Under the pieces are notes generated by a model. That model ran no database searches. It was not told the origin of the DNA and worked only from the letters and a program-made list of their open reading frames with translations. From an uncultured Gemmatimonadales bacterium (lineage in GTDB: Bacteria; Gemmatimonadota; Gemmatimonadetes; Longimicrobiales; Gaopeijiaceae): DNA of 21,895 nucleotides. Location: NCBI GenBank assembly GCA_937982605.1, contig CALJLC010000563.1, forward strand, positions 1-21,895. Direction: 5' to 3'. Position numbers and translations under genes: made by a program. This document shows, piece after piece, positions 16,578 through 21,895 of this stretch (position 1 is the stretch's first letter; the number at the start of each line of letters is the position of its first letter).

Positions 16578-16617
16578 CTATGTAGAAAACTGCAGATACT
16601 ATGTAGAAAACTGCAGA
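16578..16617. promoter_or_regulatory. Exact 19-bp direct repeat, 21-bp period, candidate PadR-2 operator/promoter
   Basis: CTATGTAGAAAACTGCAGA occurs at 16578-16596 and again, without mismatch, at 16599-16617, separated by TA. The 21-bp period equals two helical turns, placing both copies on one DNA face. The unit contains ATGT, the usual PadR half-site core. The junction TACTAT (16597-16602) can serve as -10 with TTGCGG (16572-16577) upstream at 19 nt. The island is strikingly AT-rich for this window. I infer autoregulation by PadR-2. Confidence 0.65.
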
Positions 16618-16626
16618 GAACGACAC

Positions 16627-16631
16627 GGAGG
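16627..16631 (+). promoter_or_regulatory. Shine-Dalgarno GGAGG for the PadR-2 GTG start
   Basis: GGAGG, within GGAGGAAGGA, lies 6 nt before GTG at 16638. This decides the start against the TTG at 16572, whose extra residues would be encoded by the operator repeats. Confidence 0.7.
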
Positions 16632-16637
16632 AAGGAC

Positions 16638-16958
16638 GTGGGATCCGTCCGGATGACCCAGATCACCGCCCTGGTGCTTCGCGCCGTGGCCGGTGGCTAC
16701 CGCTACGGCTTCGACGTGATGGACGCCTGCGACCTGCCCAGTGGGACGGTCTATCCGGCGCTTCGGCGCCTCGAGAAGGCCGGACTCCTGCGGTCGTCCT
16801 GGGAGAGCGCTGCCGAGGCGCACGCCGACGGCCGTCCGCGCAGGCGGACGTACGAGCTCACGCCCTCTGGCGCGGGCGCGCTGGCCGAGGCCGAGCGGAA
16901 GCTCGCCGAGACCCGGCGCCTGCTCGACGAGCTGCCCGCGAGGACCCGGGAGGCGTGA
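16638..16958 (+). CDS. PadR-family transcriptional regulator (PadR-2)
   Basis: 106 residues from a GTG at 16638 (an in-frame ATG follows at 16653). The winged helix-turn-helix is clear: ITALVLRAVAGGYRYGFDVMDAC, then the recognition region LPSGTVYPALRRLEKAGLLRSSWE, then a wing with RPRRRTYELTPSGAGAL. A single amphipathic helix (about 80-106) remains for dimerisation, so it is a short PadR. It differs from PadR-1, which has the standard LLKGTLDLLIL start, so the two are diverged paralogues and not a recent copy. Its stop overlaps the ATG of the ADOP-2 permease (TGATG), showing translational coupling. The direct repeats just upstream are the likely autoregulatory site. Confidence 0.92.
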   Translation: MGSVRMTQITALVLRAVAGGYRYGFDVMDACDLPSGTVYPALRRLEKAGLLRSSWESAAEAHADGRPRRRTYELTPSGAGALAEAERKLAETRRLLDELPARTREA

Positions 16959-19600
16959 TGAGCGGGTCCCGACGGAAGCCGTCTCGAGCGTGGGCGCTGT
17001 GGCTCCGTGTCGTGTCGGCCCTCGTGCCGGCGGACATGCGGAGGCGGTGGATCGAAGAGTGGGGCGGGGAGCTCGCCGCGCGTGGCGGAAGCCTCTCGCA
17101 CGTGTCGGGGACGTTCTCCGACGCCTGGTACCTCAGAACGGAAGGGTGGACGATGGACGGGATGCTGAGAGACGTGCACACCGCGCTTCGGGGGTACGCC
17201 CGCAAGCCGTTCTTCACCGCGCTGGCGGGGATCACCCTCGCGGTCGGCATCGGCGCGAACACGGCCATCTTCAGCGTCGTCGACGCGATCCTCCTCGACC
17301 CGCTCCCCTTCCCGGATTCCGAGCGGCTGCTGAGCTACAACCACCAGGCCCCCGGGCTGGGTGTGAACGTCCCCTTCGTCCCGCAGTCCGAAGGCTCGTA
17401 CCTGCACTACGCGGAGAACGCCCGCACGCTCGACGCGCTCGCCGTGATCGCACAGACGAGCGTGAACCTCGTCGGTGACGCCGAGCCGCAGCGTCTGTCC
17501 GCCCTCTTCGTCACGCACCGGTACTTCGACGTGCTCGGCCGGGCGCCCGTGATGGGTCGTGCGTTCGTGGTGGGCGAAGACGAGACCGGGGCCGAACCGG
17601 TCGCGGTGCTGAGCTACGGCCTCTGGCAGCAGACCTTCGGCGCCGATCCGGCCGTCGTGGGTTCCGTGGTCGAGCTCGATGGCGTGTCCACCCGCATCGT
17701 CGGCGTGGCGCCCGAGGGCGTGTCGGTCCTCGACGAGGAGCTCTGGATGCCGATGCAGATCGACCCGGCCGCGCCCGAAGTCGGCTCCTTCGGGCTCATC
17801 GGCGTGGCGCGTCTGGCGGAGGGACAGAGCGTGCAGGCGGCGAACGTGGAGATGCACGAGCTCATGCTTCACTATGCCGCGGCCCATCCGGACGAGTTCA
17901 ACGCGGCCGTCCTCGAGGAAGCCGGCCTCGACGCCGACGTGAAGTCGTTGAAGGAGGTGTTCGTGCAGGACGTGCGCCCGGTGCTCTGGGTGCTGCTCGG
18001 TACCGTGGGGATCGTCCTGCTGGTGGCGTGCGCGAACGTCGCCAACCTCTTCCTGGTTCGGGCGGAGGGTCGGCTCCGTGAGCAGGCGGTCCGCACGGCG
18101 ATGGGCGCCAGCCGGGGCGACATCGTTCGTCAGTACCTCACCGAGTCGCTCACCCTGGCTCTCGGGGCGGGGCTGCTCGGCCTGGCGATTGCCGCGGTAG
18201 GCATCCGCGGTCTGCTTCGGATGATTCCGACCGACCTGCCGCGGGCGCTCGACGTCGGTCCCGACGGGAGCGTGCTCGTCTTCACGGCGGGCATCTCCCT
18301 GCTGAGCGGCGTCCTCTTCGGCGTGGCGCCGACGATGGGATACGGGAGGGCCGATCTCACGACCGCGCTCAAGGACGGGGGCCGCTCCGCCACGGGGGGC
18401 GTGCAACGGATCCGGACCCGGAGCGTCCTGGTCGTGGCGCAGGTCGCGCTCGCGCTCGTGCTCCTGGTGGGGTCCGGACTGATGCTGCGCAGCTTCTCGG
18501 CCATCCGATCGACGGACATCGGCTTCGAGTCGGACGGCGTCCTGACCTTCAGCGTCGGTCTCCCGGCGTCGGAGTACCGCCAGGCCGACCAGGTCCTCGA
18601 CTTCCACCGGCGGCTCGCGGATCGACTCGCCGCGCTGCCCGGTGCAGGCGCGGTCGGGGTGATCAACGGCCTTCCGCTCACGGACACGAAGTCGGCCAGT
18701 CCCATGGAGCCGGTCGATCGACCGGTCGCGGACGACGGGCTCGGACCGCTCGTCGAGCAGCGCCAGATCACGCCGGGGTACTTCGCCGCGATGTCGATCC
18801 CCCTTCGCGAGGGGCGGGCCCTCGCCTGGGAAGACCGGGGCGACGGAGTCCGGGCCGTCGTCGTGTCCGAGACCCTCGCCGAGGCGTTCTGGCCCGGCGA
18901 GAGCGCGCTGGGCCGGCAGATCCGGAACCAGTCGAGCGAGAACGCGTGGGAGGTGGTGGGTGTGGTGGCCGACGTCCGCTTCGACGGGGTCGAGGACGAC
19001 CCGCTCCCCATCATCTATTTCCCTCTCGTCGGTGGCACCGTGGAGGGAACGCAGGCCCCCTACGACGTCGACGTGGTCGTGCGGCTCGCCGGCGATCCTC
19101 TCGCGTCGGTCGGGGGCGCCCGGGAGGCGCTGCGCGCGACCGATGCGCGGCTGCCCATGATCAACCCGAGATCGATGGCGTCCATCGTGAGCGAATCGAT
19201 GGCGTCCACGTCGATCACCGTGCTGCTGCTCGGGGTGGCCTCGGGTATCGCCCTCCTCCTCGGAACGGTCGGGATCTACGGGGTGATCGCGTACGTGGTC
19301 AGCCGGCGCACCCAGGAGATCGGGGTCCGGATGGCGCTCGGCGCCCCGGCGAGCACGGTCCTCCGCGCGGTCCTGGGTCAGGGGATGGCTCTGGTCGTCG
19401 TGGGCCTGGCCGTCGGACTCCTCGGGGCCTGGGCGCTGAGCCGGGCGCTCGCGTCGCTGCTCTACGGCGTCAGCGCCACGGATCCGCTCACCTACGCGGG
19501 TATGGCCGCGCTCCTCGCGCTCGTCTCCCTGGCCGCGATGTACGTTCCGGCCCGGCGTGCCGCCCGGGTGGATCCGGTGGAGGCGCTCCGGTCGGAGTAG
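16958..19600 (+). CDS. ADOP-type duplicated MacB/FtsX permease (ADOP-2)
   Basis: 880 residues from the ATG at 16958, which overlaps the PadR-2 stop; a GTG three nt earlier is the alternative. Residues 1-75 are a cytoplasmic prefix (AWALWLRVVSALVPADMRRRWIEEWGGEL) unlike that of ADOP-1. TM1 is at about 84-112 (FTALAGITLAVGIGANTAIFSVVDAILL), a periplasmic MacB-like core follows, then the first FtsX block (TM2 at about 341-366, LLVACANVANLFLVRAEGR). A second half begins near 488 (LVVAQVALALVLLVGSGLMLRSF), and the second FtsX block starts at about 753 (GIYGVIAYVVSRRTQEIGVRMALGAP), ending DPVEALRSE. No ATPase domain is present. The role is inferred as for the family: an orphan permease under PadR control, substrate unknown. 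Convergent with pbpC. Confidence 0.93.
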   Translation: MSGSRRKPSRAWALWLRVVSALVPADMRRRWIEEWGGELAARGGSLSHVSGTFSDAWYLRTEGWTMDGMLRDVHTALRGYARKPFFTALAGITLAVGIGANTAIFSVVDAILLDPLPFPDSERLLSYNHQAPGLGVNVPFVPQSEGSYLHYAENARTLDALAVIAQTSVNLVGDAEPQRLSALFVTHRYFDVLGRAPVMGRAFVVGEDETGAEPVAVLSYGLWQQTFGADPAVVGSVVELDGVSTRIVGVAPEGVSVLDEELWMPMQIDPAAPEVGSFGLIGVARLAEGQSVQAANVEMHELMLHYAAAHPDEFNAAVLEEAGLDADVKSLKEVFVQDVRPVLWVLLGTVGIVLLVACANVANLFLVRAEGRLREQAVRTAMGASRGDIVRQYLTESLTLALGAGLLGLAIAAVGIRGLLRMIPTDLPRALDVGPDGSVLVFTAGISLLSGVLFGVAPTMGYGRADLTTALKDGGRSATGGVQRIRTRSVLVVAQVALALVLLVGSGLMLRSFSAIRSTDIGFESDGVLTFSVGLPASEYRQADQVLDFHRRLADRLAALPGAGAVGVINGLPLTDTKSASPMEPVDRPVADDGLGPLVEQRQITPGYFAAMSIPLREGRALAWEDRGDGVRAVVVSETLAEAFWPGESALGRQIRNQSSENAWEVVGVVADVRFDGVEDDPLPIIYFPLVGGTVEGTQAPYDVDVVVRLAGDPLASVGGAREALRATDARLPMINPRSMASIVSESMASTSITVLLLGVASGIALLLGTVGIYGVIAYVVSRRTQEIGVRMALGAPASTVLRAVLGQGMALVVVGLAVGLLGAWALSRALASLLYGVSATDPLTYAGMAALLALVSLAAMYVPARRAARVDPVEALRSE

Positions 19601-19604
19601 CGGG

Positions 19605-19638
19605 GGTAGGCGGGGCGCCGGGTGGCGCCCTGCCTACC
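19605..19638. terminator. Two-way hairpin terminator between ADOP-2 and pbpC
   Basis: Arms 19605-19619 and 19624-19638 pair over 15 positions around a GGGT loop, with 14 Watson-Crick pairs and one G-T (19612/19631). It fills nearly the whole 33-nt gap between the convergent genes, and its right arm includes the pbpC stop codon. No U-run follows on either side, so efficiency is uncertain, but the stem is very GC-rich. Confidence 0.7.
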
Positions 19639-21895
19639 GCGGCCCCGCGCCTTCTCTGCTCAGCACCCGGAAGGCGCGCGTGGCGCGCTCGCCCCACTGG
19701 TCGACGACGGTCACCGTGTGCGGGCCCGGCGGGATGTCGAGCGCCTGCTCGTGGAACGTCTCCGTCGTGCCGAGGAAGCGATCGTCGAGGTGCCAGTGGA
19801 GTCGCGCGTCGCTCCGGCGGTGGGCCACGGCGAAGACGACGCGACCCCGCTCGCCGCCCAGCTCCCAGGGGATGTAGACGGCCGTGCCGGCCTCCGGATA
19901 CAGGAAGTCCATCGACCCCCCTTCCGGCCCCGAGGCCAGCGTGCAGTCTGGCCGCATGGGCGGCAGCGGCTCGTATCCGCCGCGGTGCTGCCGGTAGTAG
20001 TACTCCTGCCCCGCGGGGAGCACGAACCACGTCCGGTGCGTCATCCGCTCCACCCGCTCGCAGCGCGAGTCGACCTGCCAGGCACCCCCGTCGGCCAGGT
20101 GCACGCGGCGGTGGTTCGGGCTGGGCCGGTCGAAGTGGCTCCTCACCGGAGCCAGAACGTCCTCGGTGCTGCACCCGGCGACCGGCAGATAGCCGTCGTC
20201 CCGGCAGACCTCGACGGTGCGCAGGGCGAAGTCGGGTCGGGGACGCCAGTCGACGCGCTCGAGCCCGTCGAAGACGTCGAAGAGGACGGGCGCCGCGGTT
20301 CCCACTCCGGTGAGCTCCGGTCGACCCTCTCCCGTGGCGTTGCCCACCCAGACGCCCACCGTGTAGCGGGCGGTGCTTCCGATCGCCCACGCGTCCCGGT
20401 GGCCGTAGCTGGTGCCGGTCTTCCACGCCACCTCGTGCGAGCCCTCGAAGATGCGCCACTGCGCGTCGACGCCGGGTCGCACGACTTCCTTGAGCGCGTC
20501 GAGCGTCAGCCACGCCGCCCCCACGCTGACACCGACGGGTCGGTCCGTCTCGACGGCGTCGCCCGCGATGAGTCGCGGTGTGCGGAGCGTCGCCTGCTCG
20601 GCGGCCGGACCACCCTCCGCGACCCGGGCCAGATTGGCGTACATCGCCGTCAGGTCCCAGAGCGTGCCCTCGCTCCCGCCCAGGATGAGCGTGAGGCCGT
20701 ACTCCCGGGGCTGTCGGTGCAGCGTGGTCATCCCCAGGCTCACGAGGAAGTCGTAGAAGCGGTCGACCCCGTGGCGGCTGAGCATCCGGACCGCGGGCAC
20801 GTTCAGGGAGCGCGCCAGAGCCTCGCGCGCCGGCACGGCTCCCCGGAAGACCCGGTCGTAGTTCTCCGGCATGTACCCGGCGAACTGCGACGGGACGTCC
20901 GGCACGAGCGTCGTGGGCACGAGCTCGCCCGCGTCGAGCATGCGAGCGAAGAGGAGGGGCTTGAGGACGCTGCCGGTGCTCCTCGGGCGTCGGATGAGGT
21001 CGATGGCCAGGCCGGCCCCGTCGTCGACCGACCAGCGGCTGTTTCCGACGTACGCGAGCACGTCGAAGGTCCGATTGTCCACGACGAGCACCGCCGCGTT
21101 GGCGATCCCAAGGAGCGAGAGCGTCCGCGCCTGCTCGTCCACCACCCGCTGCGCCACCCGCTGGATGGCGGGGTCGAGCGTGCTCTCGAACCGGCTCTCG
21201 CCGCCCGGAGCCTCACGCGCCGCCAGCGTCTCGAGCAGGTGCGGGGCAGCCTGTGGGAGTGGAAGAGGCTGCCCGGGAAGGGGCTCGAGGAGCGAGAGCC
21301 GAAGGTCGGTGTCGTCGATGTGCCCTCGGTCGCGGAGCGCGCGCAGCAGCGCGTCTCGCTTGGCGCGGAGCTGGTCACGGTTGCGTCCCGGATGAATCAG
21401 CCCCGGGCTGTTCGGAAGCACCGCGAGCATCGCGGACTCGGCCCACGAGAGGTCCTCGGGGCCACGCCCGAAATACCGCCAGGCGGCCGCCTCCAGCCCG
21501 ACGACGTTGCCACCGAACGGGGCGTGCGCGGCGTAGAGCGCGAGCACCTCGTCCTTGCTGCGCCCCATCTCCAGGCGGACCGACCAGAGCATCTCGACGA
21601 GCTTCTGACGGTACGTCCGCGGGCGGTTTCCGCGCGCCATGCGTGCCACCTGCATCGTCAGCGTGCTGCCGCCGCTCACGACCTCGCCCCGGCGCGTGTT
21701 GAGCCAGACGGCCCTCGCGAGCGCGAGCGGGTCGACGCCGGGATGCCGGCGGAACCGGCGGTCCTCGTACGTCACGATCGCCGCGGCGAACCGCTCGGGC
21801 ACCGGTCGCTCCGCCGGAAAGCGCCACTGACCGTCCGCCGCGATGCGCGCCCCGAGCAGCGAACCGTCCGAGGCCAGGAGGACTGACGAGGTCGG
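19634..21895 (-). CDS. pbpC: Penicillin-binding protein 1C (transglycosylase/transpeptidase), 5' end beyond window
   Basis: The frame continues from the stop at 19634 to the right edge without interruption (753 codons visible); a GTG at 21802 is internal, because the 31 codons before it encode the typical PBP1C lead-in DGSLLGARIAADGQWRFP. In visible numbering, the GT51 glycosyltransferase has EDRRFRRHPGVDP (catalytic Glu about 44) and GGSTLTMQVAR. The transpeptidase has SVLK (S309, K312), SLN (363-365) and KTG (492-494). The last about 90 residues match the BiPBP_C domain that marks PBP1C (LYPEAGTAVYIPWEL ... ALDIPPGPHTVTVVDQWGE). The missing N-terminus should hold the cytoplasmic tail and membrane anchor. 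The enzyme polymerises and cross-links peptidoglycan in the periplasm. In many bacteria the adjacent gene encodes a bacterial alpha-2-macroglobulin, which would lie to the right of this window. Confidence 0.94.
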   Translation of the reverse strand, partial: PTSSVLLASDGSLLGARIAADGQWRFPAERPVPERFAAAIVTYEDRRFRRHPGVDPLALARAVWLNTRRGEVVSGGSTLTMQVARMARGNRPRTYRQKLVEMLWSVRLEMGRSKDEVLALYAAHAPFGGNVVGLEAAAWRYFGRGPEDLSWAESAMLAVLPNSPGLIHPGRNRDQLRAKRDALLRALRDRGHIDDTDLRLSLLEPLPGQPLPLPQAAPHLLETLAAREAPGGESRFESTLDPAIQRVAQRVVDEQARTLSLLGIANAAVLVVDNRTFDVLAYVGNSRWSVDDGAGLAIDLIRRPRSTGSVLKPLLFARMLDAGELVPTTLVPDVPSQFAGYMPENYDRVFRGAVPAREALARSLNVPAVRMLSRHGVDRFYDFLVSLGMTTLHRQPREYGLTLILGGSEGTLWDLTAMYANLARVAEGGPAAEQATLRTPRLIAGDAVETDRPVGVSVGAAWLTLDALKEVVRPGVDAQWRIFEGSHEVAWKTGTSYGHRDAWAIGSTARYTVGVWVGNATGEGRPELTGVGTAAPVLFDVFDGLERVDWRPRPDFALRTVEVCRDDGYLPVAGCSTEDVLAPVRSHFDRPSPNHRRVHLADGGAWQVDSRCERVERMTHRTWFVLPAGQEYYYRQHRGGYEPLPPMRPDCTLASGPEGGSMDFLYPEAGTAVYIPWELGGERGRVVFAVAHRRSDARLHWHLDDRFLGTTETFHEQALDIPPGPHTVTVVDQWGERATRAFRVLSREGAGPR

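Noticed and set aside
16578..16617. Two-copy repeat as a CRISPR remnant or attachment site
   Set aside because: The spacer is only 2 nt, there are no cas genes or integrase, and the position fits an operator.
16572..16637. TTG start giving PadR-2 22 extra residues
   Set aside because: These codons are the operator repeats, and a good Shine-Dalgarno precedes the GTG at 16638.
19622..21886. 754-codon open frame on the plus strand
   Set aside because: Full-length shadow of pbpC, whose catalytic motifs are all intact on the other strand.

Overview
The window is a very GC-rich (about 70%) stretch of bacterial chromosome. It has no RNA genes, CRISPR arrays, insertion sequences or phage genes that I can see. 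Its gene content points to Gemmatimonadota or a close relative such as Acidobacteriota: two PadR regulator + 'ADOP' (duplicated orphan MacB/FtsX permease) pairs, a secreted sortilin/BNR-propeller protein, Ig-like-domain lipoproteins, secreted M14 and S10 peptidases, a eukaryote/poxvirus-like topoisomerase IB and a PBP1C. This assignment is inference from family content, not a phylogenetic result.

Layout. (1) About 7.8 kb to 1, minus strand: a PadR regulator, an ADOP permease 6 nt behind it, a 54-residue coiled-coil protein with a near-perfect Shine-Dalgarno, then a secreted M14 zinc carboxypeptidase and, 6 nt further, a secreted VPS10/BNR-repeat propeller protein that runs off the left edge. 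(2) 11.5-7.8 kb, minus strand: a 199-residue secreted protein with an internal duplication, ending in a clear intrinsic terminator; then an Ig-like/propeller lipoprotein followed 14 nt later by topoisomerase IB. (3) 11.5-11.83 kb: a divergent intergenic region with two dyad elements. (4) 11.83-19.6 kb, plus strand: a 1011-residue lipoprotein with three Ig-like modules and about three 196-residue beta-rich repeats, a secreted S10 serine carboxypeptidase, a block of short 17-bp tandem repeats, then a second PadR/ADOP module with an exact 19-bp direct repeat (21-bp period) at its promoter. (5) 19.63-21.9 kb, minus strand: pbpC (PBP1C), convergent with ADOP-2; a 15-bp hairpin fills the 33-bp gap and serves as a likely two-way terminator. 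pbpC runs off the right edge.

How it fits together. Most products are envelope or exported proteins: two exopeptidases and a propeller protein that may process extracellular protein or peptide, surface lipoproteins, a peptidoglycan synthase, and two ATPase-less permeases each controlled by its own PadR repressor. The two outermost genes (sortilin-like and pbpC) are both truncated by the window. I see no clearly new multi-gene system. The least explained parts are the repeat lipoprotein with its structured leader and divergent duplicated-motif secreted protein, the 54-residue protein behind ADOP-1, and the contrasting operators of the two PadR/ADOP modules.
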